Positions 53,740 to 60,432 of a stretch of 60,432 nt of DNA are shown in pieces (position 1 is the stretch's first letter; every line of letters starts with the position of its first letter). This DNA is from an uncultured Bacilli bacterium. GTDB taxonomy: Bacteria; Bacillota_I; Bacilli_A; RFN20; CAG-449. A program made the translations under genes and the position numbers. The stretch spans positions 1 through 60,432 of the forward strand of contig CALVJO010000005.1 of NCBI GenBank assembly GCA_944332225.1, given 5' to 3'. The notes beneath the pieces are model-generated. The model did no database searches and was not told where the DNA came from. It saw only the letters and a program-made list of their open reading frames with translations.

Positions 53740-54555
53740 ATGAGAATTTTATTAATTAATGATATTTCATGCGTTGGAAAATGTTCTTTGACAGTTGAAT
53801 TTCCTTTAGCCTGCTTAGGTGGGGAAACTGTAGATATTTTGCCAACATCAATTTTATCGACCCATACCGGGGGATTTAAAGGATATACCTTTAGAGATCT
53901 ATCAGATGATTTTGAAAATATTTTAGCCCATTGGAAAAGTTTAAATCTTTCCTATGATTTAATTGTCTCTGGATATTTAGCAAACAAGAAACAAATAGAT
54001 TTAATTAAAAAAATCGTTAAAGAGTTTTTAAAGGAAGACGGAATTTATATCTGCGACCCTTCCTGCGCGGATAATGGTAAATTATATGTAGGATTCGATG
54101 ATGAATTTATTAAAGAGATGAGATCTCTAGTATCTATTTCTACGTATACAGTTCCTAATATCACAGAAGCAAGGTATCTTTGCGATGATTTTACTTCTCC
54201 TATTGACGTTTTATTAAAAAAATTAAAGAAATTAAATACCAATCCATTAATCACTTCTTATCAGGAGAAAGATTTAATTGGGACGGCATATTTAGATGAT
54301 AATGATCAAGTAATATCATCGCTTTCTCAATCTGTTGATGGTTCTTTCCATGGCGCGGGAGATGTATTTTTAGGATCATTTATCGCCTGTATTGTTAAGC
54401 ATGTTCCATTTTCTAAAGCAATCGATATAGCTTCAAATTACTCTTCTCTTTCAGTCAAAGAGACATTTAAAGAAAAAACTGAGCCTAGATTTGGCTTAGC
54501 TTTTGAAAAAAATATTCCTTACTTAGTTGAGCAGATTGAAAAGTATCGTCAGTAA
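53740..54555 (+). CDS. pyridoxine/pyridoxamine kinase-like (PfkB fold)
   Basis: About 271 residues. The N-terminus RILLINDISCVGKCSLTVEFPLACLGGETVDILPTSILSTHTGGF is the PdxK/PdxY signature, including the substrate-binding loop, and the active-site motif SVDGSFHGAGDVFLGSF carries the catalytic Asp of GAGD. It should phosphorylate pyridoxal or pyridoxamine to the 5'-phosphate cofactor form. ATG 53740 is set by TTGGAG six nt upstream. It ends about 24 nt before the CsoR promoter. Confidence 0.9.
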   Translation: MRILLINDISCVGKCSLTVEFPLACLGGETVDILPTSILSTHTGGFKGYTFRDLSDDFENILAHWKSLNLSYDLIVSGYLANKKQIDLIKKIVKEFLKEDGIYICDPSCADNGKLYVGFDDEFIKEMRSLVSISTYTVPNITEARYLCDDFTSPIDVLLKKLKKLNTNPLITSYQEKDLIGTAYLDDNDQVISSLSQSVDGSFHGAGDVFLGSFIACIVKHVPFSKAIDIASNYSSLSVKETFKEKTEPRFGLAFEKNIPYLVEQIEKYRQ

Positions 54556-54578
54556 ATAACAAATAGTTTTACATTCTA

Positions 54579-54607
54579 TTGATATTGTTTCTCCATAAAT
54601 ATACTAT
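54579..54607 (+). promoter_or_regulatory. promoter of the csoR-copA operon
   Basis: TTGATA (54579-54584) and TACTAT (54602-54607) are 17 nt apart. The -10 hexamer lies within the CsoR operator, so binding would block polymerase. Confidence 0.7.
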
Positions 54608-54622
54608 ATGGGGGTATAGTAT
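54601..54622 (+). promoter_or_regulatory. CsoR-type operator
   Basis: ATACTATA (54601-54608) and TATAGTAT (54615-54622) are perfect inverted arms around TGGGGG. A G-rich core between AT arms is the form known for CsoR operators (TACCxxxGGGGGTAxGGTA-like). It lies between promoter -10 and the csoR ribosome site, so csoR autoregulates. Confidence 0.8.
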
Positions 54623-54632
54623 AGGAGGATAT

Positions 54633-54908
54633 ATGAATCATACATATAGAACTGATGAAACAAAGAAAAAATTAAATGATCGAATAAATAGAATCAAAGG
54701 GCAGATGAATGGAATATCTAAAATGATAGATAAAGATCGTTACTGCGATGATATTTTAATTCAGCTCTCCGCGATTAATAATTCTTTAAAGAGCCTAGCA
54801 AATGAAATATTAGAAAATCATCTAAAAAACTGCGTCGTCTCTAAGATTAAAGAAGGAGATGAAAGTATCATTGATGATGTCATGTCTTTAGTTAAGAGGT
54901 TTCAATAA
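54633..54908 (+). CDS. csoR: CsoR-family copper-sensing repressor
   Basis: A 91-residue all-helical repressor that releases DNA when Cu(I) binds. The Cys-His-Cys ligand set is complete with correct spacing: Cys38 (DRYCDD), His63 (ENHLKN) and Cys67 (KNCVV). RINRIKGQMNGISKMI is the family DNA-contact helix. ATG 54633 follows AGGAGG; a longer in-frame TTG start at 54579 would place coding sequence over the operator. It lies 2 nt before copA and the operator lies directly upstream, so copper controls both. Confidence 0.93.
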   Translation: MNHTYRTDETKKKLNDRINRIKGQMNGISKMIDKDRYCDDILIQLSAINNSLKSLANEILENHLKNCVVSKIKEGDESIIDDVMSLVKRFQ

Positions 54909-54910
54909 AT

Positions 54911-57391
54911 ATGGAGAAGAAATTTGATGTAAAGGGCATGACCTGCGCGTCCTGCCAAGCTCATGTTCAAAAAGCAGTTGAAAGTCTTAATGGAGTTAAT
55001 AAAGTTAATGTTAATTTATTGACTAATTCGATGGATGTTGATTTTGCCTGCTCTATTGAAGATATTGAAAAGGCGGTTAAAAACGCAGGATATGAAGCAT
55101 CATTGCCTAATGAAACTAAAAATAATAAAGCTGAAGTAAAAGATTATGGCTTAGTTAAATTAATTATCTCATTAGTCTTATTGATAATACTCATGTATAT
55201 TTCTATGGCTCATATGGTAAATATACCGTTACCTTCTTTTTTAGATGGAATTGAGAATTCTTTAATTAATGCTTTTAGTCAATTTTTAATTAGTTTAATC
55301 GTTATATTCTTATATAAAGATTATTTTACTAACGGATTTAAACGCTTATTTAAATTATCGCCTAATATGGATTCATTGATCGCTTTAGGCGCGTCAGCAT
55401 CTTTTCTCTACGGGATAGTTTCTATCTATTTTATCGGCTACGGACTTGGGCATAATGATTTAGATATCGTGACATCTTATTATCATAATCTATATTTTGA
55501 TTCAGTAGTCATGATTTTAGCTTTGGTTAGCTTAGGTAAATATTTAGAGAATCTATCAAAGAAAAGAACCACGAAAGCAATTGAAAAATTAATAGCGTTA
55601 GCTCCTCAAGAGGCAAGATTATTAAAAGATGGTCAAGAGACTATAGTTAATGTAAATCAAGTTAAAGTAAATGACATTTTCATTGTTAAAAAGGGAGATA
55701 ATGTACCATTAGACGGAGTTATAGTTGAAGGTAAAGGATCGTTAAATCAGGCTAATATAACTGGAGAAAGCCTCCCAGTTTTAAAAGGAGTTGGAGATGA
55801 AATATTCTCTTCAACTATTCTTACTTCTGGATATTTAAAAGTTAAGGCTACTAAAGTAGGAGAAGATACTTCGATCAATCAAATCATCAAATTAGTCGAA
55901 GAAGCATCTAACTCTAAAGCTCCTATTTCTAAATTAGTCGATAAAATATCATTCTTTTTTGTCCCGACTATCTTGTTGATTGCTCTGATCTCATTTATCG
56001 CATTCTTAATTGCTTATGATTTTGAATTAGCCTTTAATATGGGAATATCAGTTTTAGTGATCGCCTGCCCATGCGCGTTAGGATTAGCCACGCCGGTTGC
56101 TATCATGGTTTCTTCAGGTAAAGGTGCGGAGAACGGGCTACTAATTAAAAACGCAGAGATACTCGAAAAGGCTCATAATATTAAAACTATTGTTTTCGAT
56201 AAAACAGGAACGATTACAGAAGGAAATCCTAAGGTTGTCGATATCATCGATTATACAGAAGATAATTTATTGATGAAGATTGCCTATTCTTTAGAATTAC
56301 AATCTGAGCATCCTCTTTCTCAATCAATTGTTAATTATGCAAAAGAAAAATCTTTAGACTATTTTAAAGTAGATAGATTTAATTCTTTAGAAGGTCTTGG
56401 TATCAAAGGAGATATTGATGGAGAATCATTTTATGGAGGCAATTATAAATTAATCATTGAATTAGGTCTTCAAAATGATGGTGTTGAAGAATTATTAAGA
56501 AACTTCTCTAAGCAAGGAAAAACCCCTCTAATATTCGCTTCTAATAAAAAAATATTAGGAGTAGTTGCGATTAAAGATGAAATTAAACCTCATTCTAAAA
56601 GAGCGATTCAAGAATTAAATAAAATGGGAATTAAAACTATCATGTTAACTGGTGATAATCTTGAAACTGCGAAAGTGATCGCAGAAGAAGTGGGAATCAA
56701 AGAATATATTGCTAATGTTTTGCCTCTTGATAAACAAAATGTGATTAATTCCTTAAAGAGCGATTCTCATCATTTGGTAGCAATGGTTGGAGATGGAGTT
56801 AATGATTCTCTAGCTTTAGCTAACGCGGATCTATCAATATCCTTAGGACATGGTAGCGATATAGCTATCGAGACAAGCGACATCGTGCTTTTAAGAGATG
56901 ATTTATTAGATGTTAAAAATGTTATTAAATTATCAAAGAGAACGATAAATACCATTAAATTTGGCTTGTTTTGGGCGTTTTTCTATAACTGTATCGGAGT
57001 AATCCTAGCATCTGGGGTTTTCTATCCTTCTTTTGGAATTAGATTAAATCCGATGATAGGTTCTTTATGTATGTCCTTTTCTTCAGTGTTTGTTGTCTTA
57101 AATGCTTTAACTATTAATTTCTTTAAAGTGGATAAAGATGATAAAACTCAAAATATAGATAAACCTATTAAGAGAAAGGAGGTGAAGAAGATGGAAAAGA
57201 TTACTTTACATGTTGAAGGAATGATGTGCATGCATTGTGTTAAGCATGTTGAAGATGCTTTAAAAAAAGTTGATGGAGTCAAAATAGTTGATGTTAGCTT
57301 AGATAAAAAAGAAGCTATTATCGAAGGAGAAAACTTAAATAAAGAAGAATTGATCAAAGCGATAGTCGCTTCTGGTTATCAAGCATCCTAA
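54911..57391 (+). CDS. copA: copper-exporting P1B-type ATPase fused to a C-terminal CopZ domain
   Basis: An 826-residue Cu(I) exporter. Residues 1-70 are an HMA domain (GMTCASC). The core shows TGES, the Cys386-Pro-Cys388 motif (IACPCALGLATP), the phospho-acceptor Asp430 (FDKTGT), the HP site (SEHPLSQS), GDGVND, and the class IB-1 metal ligands Tyr and Asn in TM7 (FFYNCIG) and Met and Ser in TM8 (LCMSFSS). After a charged linker (KRKEVKK) a second HMA domain (GMMCMHC) closes the protein, which is unusual: such a domain is normally a separate CopZ chaperone. A perfect internal ribosome site in the linker suggests it is also made alone. Confidence 0.93.
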   Translation: MEKKFDVKGMTCASCQAHVQKAVESLNGVNKVNVNLLTNSMDVDFACSIEDIEKAVKNAGYEASLPNETKNNKAEVKDYGLVKLIISLVLLIILMYISMAHMVNIPLPSFLDGIENSLINAFSQFLISLIVIFLYKDYFTNGFKRLFKLSPNMDSLIALGASASFLYGIVSIYFIGYGLGHNDLDIVTSYYHNLYFDSVVMILALVSLGKYLENLSKKRTTKAIEKLIALAPQEARLLKDGQETIVNVNQVKVNDIFIVKKGDNVPLDGVIVEGKGSLNQANITGESLPVLKGVGDEIFSSTILTSGYLKVKATKVGEDTSINQIIKLVEEASNSKAPISKLVDKISFFFVPTILLIALISFIAFLIAYDFELAFNMGISVLVIACPCALGLATPVAIMVSSGKGAENGLLIKNAEILEKAHNIKTIVFDKTGTITEGNPKVVDIIDYTEDNLLMKIAYSLELQSEHPLSQSIVNYAKEKSLDYFKVDRFNSLEGLGIKGDIDGESFYGGNYKLIIELGLQNDGVEELLRNFSKQGKTPLIFASNKKILGVVAIKDEIKPHSKRAIQELNKMGIKTIMLTGDNLETAKVIAEEVGIKEYIANVLPLDKQNVINSLKSDSHHLVAMVGDGVNDSLALANADLSISLGHGSDIAIETSDIVLLRDDLLDVKNVIKLSKRTINTIKFGLFWAFFYNCIGVILASGVFYPSFGIRLNPMIGSLCMSFSSVFVVLNALTINFFKVDKDDKTQNIDKPIKRKEVKKMEKITLHVEGMMCMHCVKHVEDALKKVDGVKIVDVSLDKKEAIIEGENLNKEELIKAIVASGYQAS
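57191..57391 (+). CDS. copZ: CopZ-like chaperone from an internal start within copA
   Basis: A 66-residue copper chaperone domain in the same frame as CopA. Its ATG lies 8 nt after a complete Shine-Dalgarno (AAAGGAGGTGA, 57175-57185), better than the site of most genes in this window. The product MEKITLHVEGMMCMHCVKHV... has the CxxC copper site and the full ferredoxin-like HMA fold of stand-alone CopZ. I infer that ribosomes both read through from copA and start here, giving a fused and a free form. Without internal initiation it would be only a C-terminal domain. Confidence 0.6.
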   Translation: MEKITLHVEGMMCMHCVKHVEDALKKVDGVKIVDVSLDKKEAIIEGENLNKEELIKAIVASGYQAS

Positions 57392-57449
57392 TTTTTATTG
57401 AATAAAGTTTGTAATAAGTCTATATTCATTAATACAGGGGGTACAGATT

Positions 57450-58208
57450 ATGTTTATTAACACTCTATCTTTCTTACCTACCAACGGGCAAACTATCGTA
57501 TGGGATTATATCTCAATTGCCTTTATAGTTATTTTAATCATCGCGGTGATTATAAATGCGGTTAAAGGATTTGCTACGTCTTTAATATCTTTAGTAGCAG
57601 GATTAGGATCGATAGTATTAGCTGTCTTATTAGCGACTCCGGTGGGTAACTTGCTCTATCAAACTGGTTTAGGACCATCAATTCAAGGAGGAATTAATGG
57701 ATGGGTATCCTCATCCTTAGGCTCTCTAGCCGATATGGCGTTGACTGAAGAAAACTTAGCTCAAGCGTTTAGTCAGTTAAATATTCCTGAAATATTAGCT
57801 AATCCATTAACTGAGATGATAGCTAATGCGAATTTAGATACTGCAAGCGTCGCGGAAGCTATATCAACATCTTTAGCTAACTATGCCTGCATCGCGATTT
57901 CCTTCATCGTCTTATGGATCGTCTTCTTAGTTGTCTTCTCATTGTTAGGTAAATTAGTCAAAGGCATTAACAAGATACCATTAGTCGGGGTCTTAAATCA
58001 TATCCTTGGAGGAGTCTTTGGTTTAGCTATCGGTTTATTAGTTTGCTTCTTAGCTTGCTATGTCATTCAATTAATCGGATCGATGAATGGTGATTTAAAT
58101 GAAACATTCTCAGAAATGATGCATTTAACAGATGAAGGTGCTTGGTCGATATCTAAAGCACTTTATGAAATCAACTTCATTCCAAAGATTATTGAAGCCT
58201 TGCTATAA
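57450..58208 (+). CDS. CvpA-like membrane protein
   Basis: 252 residues with four or five membrane helices in the CvpA pattern: ISIAFIVILIIAVIINAVKGFATSLISLVAGLGSIVLAVLLATPVGNLLY at the start, and GKLVKGINKIPLVGVLNHILGGVFGLAIGLLVC later, where the IPLVGxxNxxLGxxFG motif is diagnostic. The middle loop is long and contains helices (LAQAFSQLNIPEILANPL). The family has been linked to colicin V production in E. coli, and to cell envelope stress; its true role is not settled. GGGGGTACAG precedes the ATG and a terminator follows. Confidence 0.82.
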   Translation: MFINTLSFLPTNGQTIVWDYISIAFIVILIIAVIINAVKGFATSLISLVAGLGSIVLAVLLATPVGNLLYQTGLGPSIQGGINGWVSSSLGSLADMALTEENLAQAFSQLNIPEILANPLTEMIANANLDTASVAEAISTSLANYACIAISFIVLWIVFLVVFSLLGKLVKGINKIPLVGVLNHILGGVFGLAIGLLVCFLACYVIQLIGSMNGDLNETFSEMMHLTDEGAWSISKALYEINFIPKIIEALL

Positions 58209-58221
58209 AGATATGTAAATT

Positions 58222-58259
58222 AAAAAGAACTTGGATCAAAATGAATTCAAGTTCTTTTT
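58222..58259 (+). terminator. intrinsic terminator
   Basis: AAAAAGAACTTG (58222-58233) pairs perfectly with CAAGTTCTTTTT (58248-58259) and the T-run continues. It lies between the CvpA-like gene and the converging hpt gene. Confidence 0.88.
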
Positions 58260-58267
58260 TTTACTTA

Positions 58268-58825
58268 TTATTTTACTTCTCTAAGAGAATCGATTTTTTT
58301 AATTTCTTCTAAATCAGGAACGAAGATTTCTTTATCATTACGGTAGTATTCATCGTAATCTAATCCGTATCCGACTATAAAGTAATTACCGATTTCTTTT
58401 CCGACATAATCACATTGAAAGTTAACTTTTCTTCTAGAAGGTTTATCTAATAAGGTGCAGGTGATAACTTCTTTAGGTTGATAATGTTCTTTTAAATATT
58501 TAGTTAAGTAATCAAGGGTGAAGCCGGTGTCGACTATGTCTTCAACCACGACTACCTTACGGTTTCTAATATCCATCGTTATATCTTTCTTTAAGGATAT
58601 AACTCCGGTTGATTCGCTTCCCGCGTAGGAAGATAATTGAACGAAGTCGAGCATGACTGGGCATTCGATCTCTCTTACTAAATCGATAAAGAATGGTAAG
58701 GCTCCCTTCAATACAGCGATGAAGATCGGAGGAACTTTCTCATCTTTAAATCGATTTGTGAATTCCTTTCCTAATCTTTTGATGATTTCTTTGATTTCTT
58801 GTTCACTTAATACTTTAGTTCTCAT
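58268..58825 (-). CDS. hpt: hypoxanthine phosphoribosyltransferase
   Basis: A 185-residue purine salvage enzyme that makes IMP or GMP from hypoxanthine or guanine and PRPP. The PRPP-binding loop is VVVVEDIVDTGFTL, the flexible-loop SSYAGSESTGV is present, and IAVLKGALPFFIDLVREI and YFIVGYGLDYDEYYRN match the base-binding and C-terminal regions. Length is normal (about 180). A GGAGAAGGGAAATG ribosome site lies before the start. In many Firmicutes it sits with ftsH and tilS, but not here. Confidence 0.95.
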   Translation of the reverse strand: MRTKVLSEQEIKEIIKRLGKEFTNRFKDEKVPPIFIAVLKGALPFFIDLVREIECPVMLDFVQLSSYAGSESTGVISLKKDITMDIRNRKVVVVEDIVDTGFTLDYLTKYLKEHYQPKEVITCTLLDKPSRRKVNFQCDYVGKEIGNYFIVGYGLDYDEYYRNDKEIFVPDLEEIKKIDSLREVK

Positions 58826-58837
58826 TTCCCTTCTCCT

Positions 58838-59986
58838 TTATTTTTTAAAATATAATGTAAAGTATAACAACTGATATGGTGAATATTCAACAATCGTGTA
58901 GATAGGTCGACCATCATCGTCGTTTTCTCCGGTGTCGATGGAAGTTGAATTATCTTGATAATCGTCTGTTCCGTTTTCATTTCCATTTAAAACTAAATAC
59001 AAATTGTTAATAAAATTGCCGACTTTTGATAGCAAATCATGCTCAGAATAATATTTAGATACCTGATTCATCTCATAGATGATTTCAGGATTAAGTTTTG
59101 AAACAAATTCTTCATATAGAGAATAATTAGTTAATCGATAGATATCTAAAAGAGAATTAAATGTCGAGAATAAACCATTATACAAAAGATATGGATCATT
59201 AGATGAAAGCAAGATGTATGAAGCAAGTAAATTAGCTTCATCTTCTCTAGCGACCCCTTTGAGATGAGCCATCTCATGGGCCATCACAAAGGCATATTCA
59301 CAGTCTTTGTTCATGCTAGAGACTGAGGCTTGACCTAATCCTAAAACGGTAACTCCAGTTATATGTAATTCTAAAAATAATGGAGATAAGGTTAATGTTG
59401 AGCAGTTGACATCATCTTGATAAATATTAAGATTGACATGTTTTTTATACTCTTCATTTAATAGATTATTAATCTCTTTTTCGTTGTAAGGGCTAATGAT
59501 GAAACCATCTTCATCTCTAGAAAATGTTTCTGATAAAGAATTAAATAAATTTAAATAATAATCGGTAGTTTCATAAATTAAAGTGTCAGTTACTTCACCT
59601 TGGTAAAGCGATAAATTTAAATTAGATGTATTGTAGCCTATCCCTTGAGTGAAAATAAAATAATCTAAGACAAACAAGGTTATAAGAAATAATGATAAGG
59701 TCTTATTAAAAGCTTTAAATACCTGTCTTTTACATAATTTTATGATGATTGAGATCACAAAATAAAATCCTAAGATAACCATGGTTGTGACTGCAAATTC
59801 AAATAATGAAAATGGAATCAAACCTAAAAACTTATTTAAAAAATTAGTAAAAGGCAAAGTGATATTTTGATAAAATTGATTAGCTACATCTAATGAAGAA
59901 GATATAAAAATTAACGTGACTAAAAAGATAATTAAAATAAATAAAATTATTAGTTTAACAATCCAGGTTTTCTTCTTTGCTTTCAT
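58838..59986 (-). CDS. DUF3810-type membrane metallopeptidase-like protein
   Basis: About 382 residues with two or three N-terminal membrane helices (IVKLIILFILIIFLVTLIFI; FEFAVTTMVILGFYFVISIII; LFLITLFVLDYFIF). The soluble part has the zinc-peptidase-like motif FVMAHEMAHLKGVAREDEAN, HExxH with a downstream Glu, as in DUF3810. Substrates are unknown. ATG 59986 (MKAKKKTWIVKL) is preferred to one 57 nt upstream because it directly precedes the positive patch of the first helix. It lies 12 nt before the hpt start and the two may be co-transcribed. Confidence 0.8.
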   Translation of the reverse strand: MKAKKKTWIVKLIILFILIIFLVTLIFISSSLDVANQFYQNITLPFTNFLNKFLGLIPFSLFEFAVTTMVILGFYFVISIIIKLCKRQVFKAFNKTLSLFLITLFVLDYFIFTQGIGYNTSNLNLSLYQGEVTDTLIYETTDYYLNLFNSLSETFSRDEDGFIISPYNEKEINNLLNEEYKKHVNLNIYQDDVNCSTLTLSPLFLELHITGVTVLGLGQASVSSMNKDCEYAFVMAHEMAHLKGVAREDEANLLASYILLSSNDPYLLYNGLFSTFNSLLDIYRLTNYSLYEEFVSKLNPEIIYEMNQVSKYYSEHDLLSKVGNFINNLYLVLNGNENGTDDYQDNSTSIDTGENDDDGRPIYTIVEYSPYQLLYFTLYFKK

Positions 59987-60035
59987 GATTAAATCATATC
60001 CTATGCGCTTTAGAATGAAAATTGAAAACAAAAAA

Positions 60036-60056
60036 AGTTGCAATTCAGTTGCAACT
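60036..60056 (-). terminator. intrinsic terminator of the ferredoxin gene
   Basis: AGTTGCAA (60036-60043) and TTGCAACT (60049-60056) pair around 5 nt. On the minus strand the stem is followed by seven T, which fits termination 18 nt after the ferredoxin stop. Confidence 0.85.
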
Positions 60057-60073
60057 CTTAGTTTAGAAGTTTG

Positions 60074-60265
60074 TTATTTAACTTCGATTGCTTGAACTGG
60101 GCAATTTGCCGCGGCTTCTTCGACTCCGGCTTCTAAATCAGCTGGGATATCTCCTAAGACGTTTTCAGCTCTGCCTTCGTCGTTTAAAGCGAATACAGCA
60201 TCGCAAATTGAGCAGCACATTCCGCATCCGATGCAGGCGTCGCTAACAGTACAGGTTTTTGCCAT
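60074..60265 (-). CDS. [4Fe-4S] ferredoxin
   Basis: A 63-residue ferredoxin. The cluster ligands are CIGCGMC and the Cys of NCPVQAI near the C-terminus, the single-cluster [4Fe-4S] form; a further Cys pair (CCSIC) lies after the first motif and may form a disulfide or hold an altered ligand. It is acidic in the middle (GRAENVLGDIPADLEAGVEEA), as usual. AAGGAGG precedes the ATG and a TATAAT (60292-60297, minus strand) lies upstream. It is an electron carrier, and its partner is not visible here. Confidence 0.93.
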   Translation of the reverse strand: MAKTCTVSDACIGCGMCCSICDAVFALNDEGRAENVLGDIPADLEAGVEEAAANCPVQAIEVK

Positions 60266-60432
60266 AGAAAAATTCCTCCTTGTGCGCTTTTATTATAATC
60301 GACTAAAGGTTTAATTAAAAGTCTTTTATTTTCTTTTGTAGGTAAGGAAGAAAGGGTTGATAAATGACAAAGTAAATTCAGTTTATATAACTTAAAAGCG
60401 AAATTAATTTGACAATATATAATAGAAATGTG
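60266..60432. other. window edge, noncoding as far as seen
   Basis: This stretch holds the ribosome site and -10 of the ferredoxin gene (minus strand) and AT-rich DNA up to the end. I see no open frame. Confidence 0.4.

Noticed and set aside
54579-54632. Upstream TTG start for csoR
   Set aside because: It would make the promoter and operator part of the coding region, and the ATG at 54633 has a perfect AGGAGG.
1-60432. Possible use of TGA as tryptophan (Mollicutes-like code)
   Set aside because: TGA ends several genes at the right place (2107-2109, 10057-10059, 25647-25649, 27008-27010) and TGG is used for Trp inside genes.
1-60432. tRNA, rRNA, CRISPR array, insertion sequence or prophage
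   Set aside because: I saw no cloverleaf-like GTTCGA-type arms, no repeated spacers, no transposase motif and no phage gene. Absence was judged by eye only.

Overview
The window is 60.4 kb of AT-rich DNA (roughly 30% GC by eye) carrying about 48 protein genes and no rRNA, tRNA or CRISPR array that I can recognise. TGA is used as a real stop (e.g. at 2107-2109 and 10057-10059), so the standard bacterial code applies. The gene set (DegV proteins, YidD, lipoproteins with LxxC lipoboxes, AGGAGG ribosome sites, LytTR two-component system, feoAAB, CsoR/CopA) suggests a low-GC Firmicute of the Bacilli/Mollicutes-like gut lineages (RF39/Erysipelotrichales-like). That placement is inference, not a match to a named genome.

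Layout. 0.4-3.2 kb: DegV, RluA-type pseudouridine synthase, small membrane protein, AraC regulator. 3.2-7.7 kb (minus): a large DUF4011-type SF1 helicase that has lost its ATPase motifs, then a DUF4177 protein overlapping an extended YidD. 7.8-10.9 kb: polyprenyl-type glycosyltransferase, M18 aminopeptidase and VTT-domain membrane protein in an overlapping operon. 11.8-14.5 kb: protein with two DUF4062/TIR-like domains plus TPRs. 14.5-17.5 kb: small membrane proteins, RmuC, NERD protein. 17.7-23.5 kb: carbohydrate operon (Ig-repeat/CBM lipoprotein, domain-swapped membrane-anchored GH3, 4-TM protein) behind a cre-like site. 23.5-24.8 kb: decayed genes. 24.9-27.0 kb: LytTR response regulator with a G9 tract in its coding region, and its GHKL kinase. 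27.1-30.1 kb: feoA-feoA-feoB-Cys-rich peptide iron(II) uptake operon with a consensus promoter bracketed by two dyad operators. 30.2-38.5 kb: a TIR-STAND-LRR protein, a GNAT acetyltransferase and two TIR-LRR paralogues (one with a degenerate TIR). 38.6-41.4 kb: GDPD, GPH-type transporter, HAD phosphatase. 41.5-42.2 kb: Vat-like acetyltransferase. 42.3-42.7 kb: a frameshifted small gene, then a structured leader with H-type pseudoknot topology in front of a SIMPL-domain gene. 43.5-51.8 kb: four lipoproteins. 52-54.6 kb: aldo/keto reductase, Zn-dependent PLC-like protein, pyridoxal kinase-like protein. 54.6-57.4 kb: CsoR-CopA copper operon with CopZ fused to CopA but preceded by its own strong internal ribosome site. 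57.4-60.3 kb: CvpA-like protein, hypoxanthine phosphoribosyltransferase, DUF3810 protease-like protein, ferredoxin.

The strongest candidates for something undescribed are: (1) the TIR-STAND-LRR locus, an intracellular plant-NLR-like architecture with tandem TIR-LRR partners; (2) the pseudoknot leader at 42.6 kb; (3) the internal copZ start; (4) the G9 tract in the response regulator; and (5) the ATPase-dead helicase. All functional statements are from reading sequence only; no database search or structure prediction was run.
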